Positions 1-9,230 of a stretch of DNA of 64,000 nucleotides are shown here, in pieces. The position numbers were made by a program, and so were the translations under genes. The notes under the pieces are model-generated. The model made no database searches, had not been told where the DNA came from, and worked only from the letters and a program-made list of their open reading frames with translations. The stretch spans positions 62,001-126,000 of the forward strand of contig NZ_JARVKW010000013.1 in the NCBI RefSeq assembly GCF_029813775.1, read 5' to 3'. This DNA comes from Streptomyces sp. DH24 (GTDB lineage Bacteria; Actinomycetota; Actinomycetes; Streptomycetales; Streptomycetaceae). Numbering within the stretch: the stretch's first letter is position 1; each line of letters opens with the position of its first letter.

Positions 1-1557
1 CCGCCACGCCTCGGCCTGCCGGCCGGTGTAGAGGCCGGCGCAGCCCGGGGTGATGCGGCCCTCGGCGCTGACGCACACCATCTCGGTCATCACCAGCCCG
101 GCGCCGCCGAGGGCCCGCGCGCCCAGGTGGACGAGGTGGAAGTCGCCGGGGACGCCGTCCACGGCCGAGTACATGTCCATCGGGGACACGACGACGCGGT
201 TGCGCAGGGTCAGCCCGCGCAGCCGGAACGGCGTGAACATCGGCGGTGTGCCGGGCGGGCAGCCGAACTCGCGCTCCACGGCCTCCGTGAAGCGGGCGTC
301 GCGCAGCCGCAGGTTGTCGTGGGTGACGCGGCGGCTGCGGGTGAGCAGGTTGAAGGCGAACCGGCGGGGCGGCTGGTCGAGGTACCGGGCGAGGTTCTCG
401 AACCACTCCAGGCTGGCGCGGGCGGCGCGCTGGGTGGAGGCGACGACCGGCTTGCGTTCCTCCTCGTAGGCCGCCAACGCCCGCTGGAGCGAGGGCTGTT
501 CGGTCAGGCAGGCGGCGAGGGCGAGGGCGTCCTCGACGGCGAGCTTGGTGCCGGAGCCGATGGAGAAGTGGGCGGTGTGGGCGGCGTCGCCGAGCAGGAC
601 GACGTTGCCGTGCGACCAGCGCTCGGTGACGACCGTGCGGAACGTGGTCCAGGCCGAGTTGTTGGACCGCAGGGGGCGTCCGCCGAGCGCCTCGGCGAAG
701 ATCTTGGCGCAGCGCTCGACCGACTCCCGCTCGTCGAGCTCGTCGAATCCGGCCGCGCGCCACACCTCCTCGCGCATCTCGACGATGACGGTGGAGGCGC
801 CTTGTTCCTGCGGCCCGGAGGGCTTCGTTGAGGGGTGGTGGCCGGGCGACGGGCGGGCGTAGGGGTAGCCGTGCAGCTGCATCACGCCGTGCTCGGTCTC
901 GGCGATCTCGAAGCGGAAGGCGTCGAAGGCGAAGTCGGCGGCGAGCCAGATGTAGCGGCAGCGGTGGCTCGTGACGCCGGGGCGGAACACGTCCGCGTAC
1001 GCGTCGCGGGTCGCGCTGTGCACGCCGTCGGCCGCGACGACGAGGTCGTACGTCTCGGCCAGCCGGCCGGGGTGCGGGGCCGGTGTGCTGAAGCGCAGGT
1101 CCACTCCGAGGGCGCGGCAGCGGTCGTGCAGGATCTTCAGCAGGCGGTGCCTGCCGAGGGCGGCGAAGCCGTGGCCGCCGGAGGTCTGGCGGGTGCCGCG
1201 GTGGACGATGTCGATGTCGTCCCAGCGGACGAAGTGCCGCTGGAGGGCCGCGTAGACCTCGGGGTCGGCGTGTTCGATGCCGCCGAGGGTCTCGTCGGAG
1301 AGGACCACGCCGAAGCCGAAGGTGTCGTCCGGGGTGTTGCGTTCCCAGACGGTGACCTCTCGGGTGGGGTCGAGGCGTTTGAGCAGGGCGGCGGTGTAGA
1401 GGCCGCCTGGGCCGCCGCCGATGACGGCGATGCGCCGGGGCCCGCTCGCCCCGTCGCGCGGGTGCGGCTTGGTCGTGGCCCGTGGCGCCTCGCGGCGGGG
1501 CCGCGTGTTGGTACGGTCCCGTGCCCCTGAGGCCGGTGCCCCGGTGTCGGCTGCCAT
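1..1557 (-). CDS. Bifunctional aryl-CoA (salicylyl-CoA 5-hydroxylase-like) monooxygenase/oxidoreductase, 3' part missing
   Basis: Two-domain flavoenzyme cut by the left window edge; its stop is not seen. After about 40 disordered Arg/Pro-rich residues comes an FAD-binding GGGPGG loop (about residues 47-52). An aromatic-monooxygenase [10 protein letters not shown] motif lies near residue 320. From about residue 438 ([15 protein letters not shown]) an Old Yellow Enzyme-type FMN barrel begins. This order is that of salicylyl-CoA 5-hydroxylases and 2-aminobenzoyl-CoA monooxygenase/reductases, which hydroxylate and then reduce an aromatic ring held as a CoA thioester. The ATG lies 2 nt after the stop of the upstream enoyl-CoA hydratase, with a purine-rich SD inside that gene's end, so the two are one operon. 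Substrate cannot be decided from sequence. Confidence 0.85.
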   Translation of the reverse strand, partial: MAADTGAPASGARDRTNTRPRREAPRATTKPHPRDGASGPRRIAVIGGGPGGLYTAALLKRLDPTREVTVWERNTPDDTFGFGVVLSDETLGGIEHADPEVYAALQRHFVRWDDIDIVHRGTRQTSGGHGFAALGRHRLLKILHDRCRALGVDLRFSTPAPHPGRLAETYDLVVAADGVHSATRDAYADVFRPGVTSHRCRYIWLAADFAFDAFRFEIAETEHGVMQLHGYPYARPSPGHHPSTKPSGPQEQGASTVIVEMREEVWRAAGFDELDERESVERCAKIFAEALGGRPLRSNNSAWTTFRTVVTERWSHGNVVLLGDAAHTAHFSIGSGTKLAVEDALALAACLTEQPSLQRALAAYEEERKPVVASTQRAARASLEWFENLARYLDQPPRRFAFNLLTRSRRVTHDNLRLRDARFTEAVEREFGCPPGTPPMFTPFRLRGLTLRNRVVVSPMDMYSAVDGVPGDFHLVHLGARALGGAGLVMTEMVCVSAEGRITPGCAGLYTGRQAEAWR

Positions 1558-1559
1558 GG

Positions 1560-2387
1560 TCAGCGCCCCCTCCACTTGGGAGGCCTCTTCTCGGTGAACG
1601 CCGAGTGGAACTCCCGGTAGTCCTCGCCCGTCATCAGGAAGGCCTGGGTGGAGGCGTCCAGTTCGACGGCTGCCGACATCGGCATGTCCAGTTCCGCCGT
1701 GAGCAGGGCCTTCGTCTGGGCGTGGGCGAGTGCGGGCCCGTCGGCCAGGCGGCGGGCCAGGTTGCGGGCGGCGTTGTCGGAGTGGCCCTCGTCGGTCAGT
1801 TCGCTGATGAGGCCGATCCGCTCGGCCTCGGGGGCGCGGACCGGTTCGCCGAGCATCAGCAGGCGGGTGGCGTGGCCCAGGCCGACGACCCTGGGCAGCA
1901 GGTAGGCGGCGCCCATGTCGCCGCCGGACAGGCCGACCCTCGTGAAGAGGAAGGCGAAGCGGGCGGTGGGGTCGGCGACCCGGAAGTCGGCGGCCAGGGC
2001 GAGGACCGCGCCGGCGCCCGCGGCGACGCCGTGGACGGCGGCGACCACGGGGAACGGGCATTCGCGTACCGCCCGCACGACCTGGCCGGTCATCCGGTTG
2101 AAGTCGAGGAGCTCGGCGGCGTCCATGGCGAGGGTGGCGCCGATGATCTCGTCGACGTCGCCGCCGGAGCAGAAGCCGCGTCCCTCGCCGGCCAGCACCA
2201 GGGCGCGGCAGGCGCGGGTGCGGGACAGCTCGGCGAGCAGGTCGCGCAGGTCGGCGTAGGCGCCGAAGGTCAGGGCGTTGAGCTTGTCGGGGCGGGCGAG
2301 GGTGACGGTGGCGACGCCGTCGGTGAGGTCGACGCGCAGGTGCCGCCAGTCGGCGGTGGGGGCGGCGGAGCCGGTGAAGGGACTCAT
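1560..2387 (-). CDS. Enoyl-CoA hydratase/isomerase family protein
   Basis: Crotonase-fold protein of 275 residues. It has the usual oxyanion-hole segments: [14 protein letters not shown] near residue 70 and a second glycine/alanine-rich stretch, [18 protein letters not shown], about 50 residues later. The ATG at 2387 is preferred because GAGGAGG lies 9 nt upstream; a GTG at 2414 would add nine residues without a comparable SD. It precedes the aryl-CoA monooxygenase/reductase by 2 nt, so it probably hydrates or cleaves an alicyclic or ring-opened CoA intermediate of the same aromatic degradation route. The specific reaction is inference. Confidence 0.88.
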   Translation of the reverse strand: MSPFTGSAAPTADWRHLRVDLTDGVATVTLARPDKLNALTFGAYADLRDLLAELSRTRACRALVLAGEGRGFCSGGDVDEIIGATLAMDAAELLDFNRMTGQVVRAVRECPFPVVAAVHGVAAGAGAVLALAADFRVADPTARFAFLFTRVGLSGGDMGAAYLLPRVVGLGHATRLLMLGEPVRAPEAERIGLISELTDEGHSDNAARNLARRLADGPALAHAQTKALLTAELDMPMSAAVELDASTQAFLMTGEDYREFHSAFTEKRPPKWRGR

Positions 2388-2453
2388 GACGTGCGGCCTC
2401 CTCGGGCGGGACACTGCCTCACTGAGCTCTGCCCATCGAAGCTATCACCGATC

Positions 2454-2532
2454 CGTGACTGTCGTCACGAGTGCGCGATACACGGCTCGCGCGCCCCGGC
2501 CGGTGATCGTCACGTCCGTCACGTCCGTCACG
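2454..2532. promoter_or_regulatory. Dyad plus GTCACG direct-repeat array in divergent promoter region
   Basis: The 309 bp between the hydratase start and the ATPase start hold no gene. They contain a perfect dyad CGTGAC-tgtc-GTCACG at 2454-2469. Three further GTCACG copies at 2509, 2518 and 2527 are spaced exactly 9 bp apart (unit GTCACGTCC). The arrangement looks like a repressor operator array controlling the leftward catabolic operon, the rightward ATPase gene, or both. The regulator is not recognisable nearby. Confidence 0.45.
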
Positions 2533-2696
2533 GCTGCTCGACAGGCCCGTAACGGCGGGAGCACGCGGGAGCGGCGCGGCGTTGCCGCGGGTAAGCCGCA
2601 CGGCGACGGGGCCGAAGGTCCCGTACGGTGCCCGCCGGACGCCTCTGCCGGGCGGCCCCGTACCATTCATACGGTTGAAAGCAGGACAGCCTGCTC

Positions 2697-3149
2697 ATGA
2701 ACGGACCCGTTGTGCACAACTCCCCCGCTCCCGCCTCCTGGCGCATCGCCCTGCCCCACGCCGCCTCCGCGGTGCCGGTCGCGCGTGCTCTGGTCCGCAC
2801 GGCGCTGGCGGAGGTGGAGCAGTCCGCGGACTGCGACACCGCCGAGCTGCTCACGGCGGAGCTGGTCGCGAACGCGGTCGAGCACACCACCGGGGAGGCC
2901 CCGATAGAGCTGGTCGTGGAGCTGCTGCCGACCGGCTGCCAGGTCGAGGTGCACGACCCCGACCCGGCGCCGCCGCTCGACCTGACCCGTCCGGTGCTGG
3001 AGGCGCCCGACCCGTGGCAGGAGCACGGGCGCGGTCTGCTGCTGATCCGCACCCTGAGCTCGTCCTGCGGGCACCGCCCCACCGAGTCCGGCAAGGCGGT
3101 GTGGTTCAGACTGCCTGTGGTTCCCGCTCAGCGGCGTCGCTCGGAGTGA
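2697..3149 (+). CDS. Anti-sigma-factor-type ATP-binding protein (HATPase_c_2)
   Basis: 150 residues, the usual size for the RsbW/SpoIIAB-like single-domain ATPases that are abundant in Streptomyces. The N box LLTAELVANAVEH (about residues 51-63) and the G1 box with an HGRGLLLI segment (about residues 109-116) are the GHKL ATP-binding elements. It probably phosphorylates an anti-anti-sigma partner or binds a sigma factor, but no partner gene is adjacent. ATG at 2697 has AGGA 10 nt upstream. Its last 44 bp overlap, tail to tail, the 3' end of the permease on the other strand. Confidence 0.8.
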   Translation: MNGPVVHNSPAPASWRIALPHAASAVPVARALVRTALAEVEQSADCDTAELLTAELVANAVEHTTGEAPIELVVELLPTGCQVEVHDPDPAPPLDLTRPVLEAPDPWQEHGRGLLLIRTLSSSCGHRPTESGKAVWFRLPVVPAQRRRSE

Positions 3150-4458
3150 GCCGGGCGAGCCGGGAGTTGCGGCGCCCGTAGGCGGCGTACAGCGCGAGTC
3201 CGGCCGCGAGGAACACGGCGAACCGGATCCAGGTGCCGACGCCGGTCTCGTACATCAGGTACAGGCAGAAGCCGACGCCCAGCAGCGGCGTGACCGGGAA
3301 GAACGGCACGCGGAAGGTGCAGGCGAGGCCCGGTTCGCGGCGGCGCAGCACGAGCACGGCGACGTTGACGACGGCCATGGTGGCGAGGGTGCCGACGGTG
3401 CACAGGTCGACCACCGCGTCCAGCGGGGCGAAGGCCGCCGGGACGGCGAAGACGACACCGACGATCAGGGTGCCGGCGACCGGGGTGGCGGTGCGCGGCG
3501 AGACCTTCGCGAAGACGCCCGGGATGAGCCCGTCGCGGGACATCGACATCAGGATGCGGGTCTGGCCGTACATCACGGCGAGCACGACCGAGGCGATGGC
3601 GACGACCGCGCCGAAGGCGACGATCCCGCCGCCGATCGTGGAGCCGGTGACCTCGTTGACGACGTAGGACAGCGCGGCGGGCCGGTCGGCGACGGCGTCG
3701 CCGCCGACGGCGCCCATGGCGGCGAGGGCGACCGCGCAGTACAGCAGGGTGACCAGGCCGATGCAGACGAGGATCGCGACGGGGATGTCCCGGCGCGGGT
3801 TCTTCGCCTCCTCACCGGCGGTGGTGATCGCGTCGAAGCCGATGTACGAGAAGAACGCGGCGGTGGTGCCCGCGCCGATGCCGCCGAGTCCGGCCGGGGA
3901 GAACGGGCTGAGGTTGCCGTCCCGGAATGCGGTGAGGCCGATCGCGCAGAACGCGACGAGCACGGCGGGCTTGAGCACGGCCATCGCGGCGGTCGCCCGG
4001 GCGCTCTCGCGCACCCCGCGCACCAGCAGCACGCAGGCCATGGCGATGACGAGGACGGCGGGCAGGTTGACCGCGCCGCCCTCGCCGGGTCCTGCGGACA
4101 GCGCGGCCGGCAGCTGGATGCCGAGGACGCTGTTCAGGAGCTCGTTGACGTACTGGCTCCAGCCGACGGCGACCGCGGAGACGGACACGCCGTACTCCAG
4201 GAGCAGGCACCAGCCGACGAGGAAGGCGGTGGTCTCGCCGAGTCCGGCGTAGGCGAAGGAGTACGAGGAGCCGGCGACCGGGATGGCGCCGCCCAGTTCC
4301 GCGAAGGCGAAGGCGGTCAGGACGCAGGTGAGCGCGGCGAGCAGGAAGGACACCACGACGGCCGGGCCGGCCTGGGCGACCGAGTCGGACAGGCCGACGA
4401 AGATGCCGGTGCCGACGATCGCGCCGACGCCGAAGCAGACGAGCTGGAAGAGGCCCAT
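3106..4458 (-). CDS. APC-superfamily amino acid permease; true N-terminus uncertain
   Basis: About 12 hydrophobic segments of the cationic/polar amino-acid transporter type. The family TM1 signature GVGAIVGTGIF starts only 9 residues after the ATG at 4458. Relatives normally have a basic LKR-type lead-in before TM1. That lead-in is encoded in frame upstream (SPALLVAESGADREGHGLKRT), but no ATG, GTG, TTG or CTG exists in that frame back to arcB. A candidate ATG with plausible N-terminal residues sits in another frame near 4575, separated by G-runs at 4516-4520 and 4531-4535. The gene is therefore either shortened or disrupted by an indel. Its place after arcA and arcB suggests arginine/ornithine transport (inference). 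Confidence 0.8.
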   Translation of the reverse strand: MGLFQLVCFGVGAIVGTGIFVGLSDSVAQAGPAVVVSFLLAALTCVLTAFAFAELGGAIPVAGSSYSFAYAGLGETTAFLVGWCLLLEYGVSVSAVAVGWSQYVNELLNSVLGIQLPAALSAGPGEGGAVNLPAVLVIAMACVLLVRGVRESARATAAMAVLKPAVLVAFCAIGLTAFRDGNLSPFSPAGLGGIGAGTTAAFFSYIGFDAITTAGEEAKNPRRDIPVAILVCIGLVTLLYCAVALAAMGAVGGDAVADRPAALSYVVNEVTGSTIGGGIVAFGAVVAIASVVLAVMYGQTRILMSMSRDGLIPGVFAKVSPRTATPVAGTLIVGVVFAVPAAFAPLDAVVDLCTVGTLATMAVVNVAVLVLRRREPGLACTFRVPFFPVTPLLGVGFCLYLMYETGVGTWIRFAVFLAAGLALYAAYGRRNSRLARLTPSDAAEREPQAV

Positions 4459-4678
4459 CGTCCGCTTCAGGCCGTGGCCCTCGCGGTCGGCGCCGGATTC
4501 GGCGACGAGGAGGGCGGGGGACTTGAGGCGGGGGCGCGCGTGCCGGGCGCGCGGGTGGTGCTGGTGGCGGGCATGCGGGTGGTGCTCGTTTCTGGTGGTG
4601 CGGGGTGCGGCGGGGTTCCGCCGCGGGCGACGGCCGCGGAATGGGTGGCTCCGGGCCGCCGGACAGAATAAGGCCTGA

Positions 4679-5686
4679 TCAGGCCAGTGTGGCGACCAGG
4701 AGGGCCTTGATGGTGTGCAGCCGGTTCTCCGCCTCGTCGAAGACGACCGAGTGGGCCGACTCGAACACCTCGTCCGTGACCTCCAGCGACTGAAGGCCGT
4801 GCCGCTCGTGGATGTCGCGGGCGATGCTGGTGCCGAGGTCGTGGAAGGCGGGCAGGCAGTGCAGGAACTTCACGTCCGGGTCGCCGGTGGCGCGCAGCAC
4901 GTCCATGGTCACGGCGTACGGGGCGAGGCTCGCGATCCGCTCGTCCCAGACCTCCTTCGGCTCGCCCATGGACACCCACACGTCGGTGACGACGAAGCCG
5001 GCGCCGCGCACACCCTCGGCGACCGACTCGGTGAGCGTGATGCGGGCGCCGGAGGTCTCGGCGAGTTCGCGGGCCCGGTCGACGATCTCCTGGGCGGGCC
5101 AGTAGGACTTCGGGGCGACGATGCGCACGTCCATGCCGAGCAGGGCGCCGGTGATCAGGTAGGAGTTGCCCGTGTTGAAGCGGGCGTCGCCGAGGTAGGC
5201 GTAGGCGATCTCGGTCACGGGCCTGCCGCTGTGCTCGGTCATGGTGAGGACGTCGGCGAGCATCTGCGTGGGGTGCCAGTCGTCGGTGAGGCCGTTGTAG
5301 ACGGGCACGCCGGCGTACGCGGCGAGTTCCTCGACCTTGGCCTGGCTGTCCCCGCGGTACTGGATCGCGTCGTACATCCGGCCCAGTACGCGGGCGGTGT
5401 CCTTCACGGACTCCTTGTGGCCGATCTGCGAGCCGGACGGGTCGAGGCACGTCGTGGACGCGCCCTGGTCGGCGGCGGCGACCTCGAACGCGCAGCGGGT
5501 GCGCGTCGAGGTCTTCTCGAAGATCAGCGCGATGTTCCTGCCGCGCAGGTACCGTGTCTCGGTCCCGGCCTTCTTGGCGGCCTTCAGCTCGGCGGCCAGC
5601 TCGATCACGCTCAGGAACTCCTGCGCGGTGAAGTCGAGCTCCTTGAGGAAGTGGCGCCCGGCGAGGGCGGTCGGGACTGTCGCCAT
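4679..5686 (-). CDS. arcB: Ornithine carbamoyltransferase, probably catabolic
   Basis: 335 residues, full length. Carbamoyl-phosphate site STRTR at residues 60-64, HPTQ at 138-141, ornithine-side motif around DVWVSMG (235-241) and catalytic HCLP at 276-279. The long form with the [19 protein letters not shown] segment matches catabolic/ArgI-type enzymes. Directly downstream of arginine deiminase, it should convert citrulline plus phosphate to ornithine and carbamoyl phosphate. GGAG lies about 10 nt before the ATG. No carbamate kinase gene is in the window, so the ATP-yielding step must be encoded elsewhere or be absent. Confidence 0.93.
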   Translation of the reverse strand: MATVPTALAGRHFLKELDFTAQEFLSVIELAAELKAAKKAGTETRYLRGRNIALIFEKTSTRTRCAFEVAAADQGASTTCLDPSGSQIGHKESVKDTARVLGRMYDAIQYRGDSQAKVEELAAYAGVPVYNGLTDDWHPTQMLADVLTMTEHSGRPVTEIAYAYLGDARFNTGNSYLITGALLGMDVRIVAPKSYWPAQEIVDRARELAETSGARITLTESVAEGVRGAGFVVTDVWVSMGEPKEVWDERIASLAPYAVTMDVLRATGDPDVKFLHCLPAFHDLGTSIARDIHERHGLQSLEVTDEVFESAHSVVFDEAENRLHTIKALLVATLA

Positions 5687-5738
5687 GGGGGGGCGCTCCA
5701 GGGGTGCGTGGACAGGAAGGGACAGGGACCCTTGGAAG

Positions 5739-5765
5739 TCTATACGACGTTAGGCATTTCTATAC
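5739..5765. promoter_or_regulatory. TCTATAC direct repeat between arcA and arcB
   Basis: The arcA-arcB gap contains TCTATAC at 5739-5745 and again at 5759-5765, exactly 20 bp apart (two helical turns), in the only AT-rich patch of the region. On the coding (minus) strand the copies read GTATAGA and could be -10-like elements or half-sites of an ArgR-type activator or repressor. The distance to arcB (about 53 nt) suits a promoter for arcB alone. Confidence 0.4.
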
Positions 5766-5789
5766 AGTCACCCTCCTGTCCTCGCGGCG

Positions 5790-7031
5790 TCACGCGTGGA
5801 CGGCCTCCCGTTCCACGGGGCAGCTCATGCAGCGCGGACCGCCCCGGCCGCGGCCGAGCTCGCTGCCCGGGATCTCGATGACCTCGATGCCCTGCTTGCG
5901 CAGATGGGTGTTGGTGGTGGCGTTGCGCTCGTAGGCGACGACGACGCCCGGTTCGACGGCGAGGACGTTGCAGCCGTCGTCCCACTGCTCGCGCTCGGCC
6001 GCGTGGACGTCCTGGGTGGCGGTCAGGACGCGGATCTCGCTGAGGCCGAGGGCGGCGGCGATCGCGCGGTGCATGTGCTCGGGCGGATGGTCGGTGACCT
6101 TGAGCTCCTTCTCGCCGGCGCCCGGTTCGATGGTGTAGGAGCGGAGCATGCCGAGCCCGGCGTACTGCGTGAAGGTGTCGCCGTCGACCATGGTCATCAC
6201 GGTGTCGAGGTGCATGAACGCCCGCCGCTTCGGCATGTCGAGGGCGACGATCGTCGTGGCGGAACCGGCGGCGAACAGCTTGTGCGCGAGCATCTCGACG
6301 GCCTGGGGCGTGGTGCGTTCGCTCATGCCGATGAGGACGGCGCCGTTGCCGATGACGAGGACGTCACCGCCCTCGATGGTCGACGGGTAGTCGGCCTGGC
6401 CCTCGGACCAGACGTTGAAGCCCTTGCCGTAGCCCTCGTCGCGGAACAGGGGGTGGTGCCGGTAGATCGCCTCGAAGTGCACGGTCTCGCGCTGCCGGGC
6501 CGGCCAGCGCATGGCGTTGATGGCGACGCCGTCGTATATCCAGGCGGAGGTGTCCCTGGTGAAGAGGTGGTTGGGCAGCGGTCCGAGCAGGAAGTCGTCC
6601 AGGTCCATGGCGTGGAAGCGCACGGAGGTCGGTTCGGGGTGCGCGTCCAGGAACTCCCGTTTGGTCATGCCGCCGACCAGGACCTCGGCCAGAGCGGCGG
6701 GGGGCAGCGACTCGAAGACGGCGCGCAGGTGGTCGGTGGCGAGCGGGCCGTACTCCTTCTCGTCGAAGACGCGGTCCAGTACCAGGGTCCTGGCCTCGGG
6801 GACCTCAAGGGTCTCGGTGAGCAGGTCGCCGAAGAGGTGGACGGTGACCCCGCGGTCGCGCAGCACGTCCGCGAACCCGTCGTGCTCGGCGCGCGCCCGG
6901 CGCACCCACAGCACGTCGTCGAAGAGAAGGGCGTCCTTGTTGCTGGGGGTGAGCCTTTTGAGCTCGAGATCCGGCCGGTGCAGGATGACGCGGCGCAGCC
7001 GCCCGGCCTCGGAGTCGACGTGGAATCCCAT
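5790..7031 (-). CDS. arcA: Arginine deiminase
   Basis: 413 residues, typical family length. All guanidino-modifying active-site residues can be placed: D160 (FTRDT), E220 (EGGD), H274 and D276 (HLD) and the nucleophile C401 (PRCMSCP). It hydrolyses arginine to citrulline and ammonia in the cytosol. The ATG at 7031 is chosen over the GTG at 7064 because GGATGGAG directly precedes it and the protein then begins like relatives ([10 protein letters not shown]). arcB and a permease follow on the same strand. Its promoter lies in the divergent gap that carries a 10-bp-arm dyad. Confidence 0.94.
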   Translation of the reverse strand: MGFHVDSEAGRLRRVILHRPDLELKRLTPSNKDALLFDDVLWVRRARAEHDGFADVLRDRGVTVHLFGDLLTETLEVPEARTLVLDRVFDEKEYGPLATDHLRAVFESLPPAALAEVLVGGMTKREFLDAHPEPTSVRFHAMDLDDFLLGPLPNHLFTRDTSAWIYDGVAINAMRWPARQRETVHFEAIYRHHPLFRDEGYGKGFNVWSEGQADYPSTIEGGDVLVIGNGAVLIGMSERTTPQAVEMLAHKLFAAGSATTIVALDMPKRRAFMHLDTVMTMVDGDTFTQYAGLGMLRSYTIEPGAGEKELKVTDHPPEHMHRAIAAALGLSEIRVLTATQDVHAAEREQWDDGCNVLAVEPGVVVAYERNATTNTHLRKQGIEVIEIPGSELGRGRGGPRCMSCPVEREAVHA

Positions 7032-7129
7032 GTCTCCATCCTGACCACCGCGGACCGTCTTCACCCACCGCTCCGCCGATTCCGCCCCCTCCTGTTGCCC
7101 ATTCCACCCCCTCCCTTTTTCGTCCCCTT

Positions 7130-7158
7130 GACGATAAGCGGCTCATCGGCTTATCGTC
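7130..7158. promoter_or_regulatory. Perfect 10-bp-arm dyad over a promoter between arcA and the SPFH gene
   Basis: GACGATAAGC (7130-7139), a 9-nt spacer and GCTTATCGTC (7149-7158) form a perfect inverted repeat. A TTGACG -35-like hexamer (7128-7133) runs into its left arm and a -10-like TATCGT (7152-7157) lies in its right arm. A regulator bound here would block the rightward promoter about 30 nt before the SPFH start. It sits 99 bp from the arcA start and could act on both genes. Confidence 0.6.
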
Positions 7159-7186
7159 CGACTGACGAAATGAGCGAGGGGGTCCC

Positions 7187-8257
7187 ATGGCCGACATCAC
7201 CCGGCGCCTCGGCTGGCGCCATCTGCGCGGCGCTCCGACGGCGCACGTGAGGCACCACCGGTCCGGCAGGCTCGTGCACGACGGCCCGGGCCTGAGCTTC
7301 TGGTACCGGGCGCTGACCGCCGCGCTGTCCGAGGTCCCGGTCGACGACCGGGAACTGGCGATGACCTTCCACGCCCGCACCTCCGACTTCCAGGACGTGA
7401 CGGTGCAGGCGACCGTCACCTACCGCATCGGCGATCCCGCGCTCGCCGCCGAACGGCTGGACTTCTCCATCGACCCGGACACCGGCGCCTGGCGCGGCGC
7501 GCCGCTGGAGCAACTGGGCACGCTGCTGACGGAGACGGCCCAGCAGCACGCCCTCGACGTCCTGGCCCGCACGCCGCTCGCGACCGCGCTCGTGGACGGT
7601 GTCGCGGCGGTGCGCGAGCGGGCCGCGACGGGCCTCGCGGCCGAGCCCCGGCTGCCCGCCACCGGCATCGAGGTGGTCGCCGTGCGGGTCGTGGCGCTCA
7701 GGCCGGAGCCGGAGGTCGAACGGGCGCTGCGCACACCGGCCCGCGAGCTGATCCAGCAGGACGCCGACCGCGCCACGTACGAGCGGCGGGCGGTGGCCGT
7801 CGAGCGGGAGCGGGCCATCGCCGAGAACGAGCTCGCCAGCAAGATCGAACTGGCCCGTCGCGAGGAGCGGTTGGTCGAGCAGCAGGGCACCAACGCCCGC
7901 CGCGAGGCCGAGGAGCGGGCCGCCGCCGACGCGGTGCGCGCCGAGGCGGAGGGGGCCCGCACGGTACGGCTCGCGGAGGCGGAGGCCGCCCGGACGGTAC
8001 GGCTGGCCGAGGCGGAGGCGACCCGTTCCGTACGGCTGGCCAAGGCCGAGGCGGAAGGTGCGCGCGAGGTCGGCGAGGCACGTGCGCAGGCGCAGGCCGC
8101 GTGGCTGCGCGTCCACGGCGACGTCGACGTGGCGACCCTGCACGCCCTCACCGGGGCACGGCTCGCGGAGAACCTGCCGCGGATCGACAGCGTGACCGTG
8201 TCGCCGGACGTGCTGACCGGACTGCTGGCCCGGCTGGGCGACGGGGGGCGGGCGTGA
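7187..8257 (+). CDS. SPFH/Band 7 (stomatin-prohibitin) family protein with coiled-coil tail
   Basis: 356 residues. An SPFH-like domain occupies about residues 25-185 and is followed by a long charged helix (about 190-320). This holds three near-identical 11-residue repeats of the ARTVRLAEAEA type, built from Ala/Glu/Arg and suited to a coiled coil. Unlike classical flotillins there is no obvious N-terminal membrane segment, so it may be a soluble or peripherally attached scaffold. Its stop overlaps the start of the NAD-kinase-like gene (GTGA), implying coupled translation. Expression is probably controlled by the dyad at 7130-7158. Exact role unknown. Confidence 0.8.
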   Translation: MADITRRLGWRHLRGAPTAHVRHHRSGRLVHDGPGLSFWYRALTAALSEVPVDDRELAMTFHARTSDFQDVTVQATVTYRIGDPALAAERLDFSIDPDTGAWRGAPLEQLGTLLTETAQQHALDVLARTPLATALVDGVAAVRERAATGLAAEPRLPATGIEVVAVRVVALRPEPEVERALRTPARELIQQDADRATYERRAVAVERERAIAENELASKIELARREERLVEQQGTNARREAEERAAADAVRAEAEGARTVRLAEAEAARTVRLAEAEATRSVRLAKAEAEGAREVGEARAQAQAAWLRVHGDVDVATLHALTGARLAENLPRIDSVTVSPDVLTGLLARLGDGGRA

Positions 8258-9150
8258 GCCTCGCGCCGCGCGTCGTGCTCGTCCACCGCACCACGGAGTA
8301 CGAGGAGTTGGTGGCCCGGCACGGCACGCACGGGCAGGCCGCGTTCTTCCTCGCGTCCCGCGGCCGGGACATCGAGGAGATCGCCGCGCGCCACCACCGG
8401 ACGAGGCGGGCGCTGGCCGAGGTCGCCTCGGCCGTCCCGCTGACGTGGCGTCAGGCACGCGTCGAGCGGCGCGATCTGGACCGGTTCCTCTTCGCGCCGG
8501 AGGACGTGGTGGTCGTGGTCGGGCAGGACGGGCTGGTCGCGAACGTCGCCAAGTACCTCGCGGACCAGCCGGTGATCGGCGTCGACACGGACCCGGGGCG
8601 CAATCCGGGGGTGCTGGTGCGGCAAGCGGTGGACGACGCGGGCGCGCTGCTGCGGTCGGTGCTCACGGGGGCGGTGACGGACGACCTGACGATGGTCGAG
8701 GCGGTCGCCGACGACACGCAGCGGTTGGTCGCGCTCAACGAGATCTACCTGGGCGCCGCGGGACACGCGACGGCCAGGTACCGCCTGGGCCTCGACGGCG
8801 ACGGGGGTGTCGCCGAGGCCCAGGCCTCCTCGGGGGTGCTGGTCGGTACGGGGACGGGGGCGACCGGCTGGATCCGGTCGGTGTGGCAGGAGCGGGGCGG
8901 AGGACTGCCGCTGCCGGGTCCGGCCGAGACCCGCCTGCTGTGGTTCGTCCGCGAGGCCTGGCCCTCGCCCGCCACCGGCACGTCACTGGTCGCGGGCGAA
9001 CTGACGGCCCCCGCCGCGCTGCACCTCACCGTCGAGTCCGAACGGCTGGTCGCCTTCGGGGACGGCATGGAGACCGACGCGCTGGAACTGACCTGGGGTC
9101 AGTCCGTGCGGATCGGGGTGTGCGCGGCACGGCTGCGGCTGGTGGTCTGA
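8254..9150 (+). CDS. NAD-kinase/diacylglycerol-kinase-like protein
   Basis: 298 residues starting at the GTG that overlaps the SPFH stop. A GQDGLVANV segment (near residue 89) matches the GGDGT nucleotide loop of the ATP-NAD kinase/DAGK fold in degenerate form. VGTGTGATGW near residue 200 matches the TPTGSTAY region. Loss of the exact GGDGT signature means substrate and activity are uncertain; it could be a divergent NAD kinase or a non-catalytic relative. Translational coupling to a membrane-scaffold-type protein suggests a shared complex (inference). Confidence 0.7.
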   Translation: MSLAPRVVLVHRTTEYEELVARHGTHGQAAFFLASRGRDIEEIAARHHRTRRALAEVASAVPLTWRQARVERRDLDRFLFAPEDVVVVVGQDGLVANVAKYLADQPVIGVDTDPGRNPGVLVRQAVDDAGALLRSVLTGAVTDDLTMVEAVADDTQRLVALNEIYLGAAGHATARYRLGLDGDGGVAEAQASSGVLVGTGTGATGWIRSVWQERGGGLPLPGPAETRLLWFVREAWPSPATGTSLVAGELTAPAALHLTVESERLVAFGDGMETDALELTWGQSVRIGVCAARLRLVV

Positions 9151-9230
9151 GGGGCGGGGCGGCGGTCGGCGGGACGCCGGGGCGCCGGTCGGCGGGACGG
9201 CGGGGCGGCGGGACGCCGGTCGGCGGGGCG

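Noticed and set aside
5796..7250. 484-codon plus-strand frame opposite arcA
   Set aside because: Mirror frame of arcA with no recognisable protein; arcA has all active-site residues.
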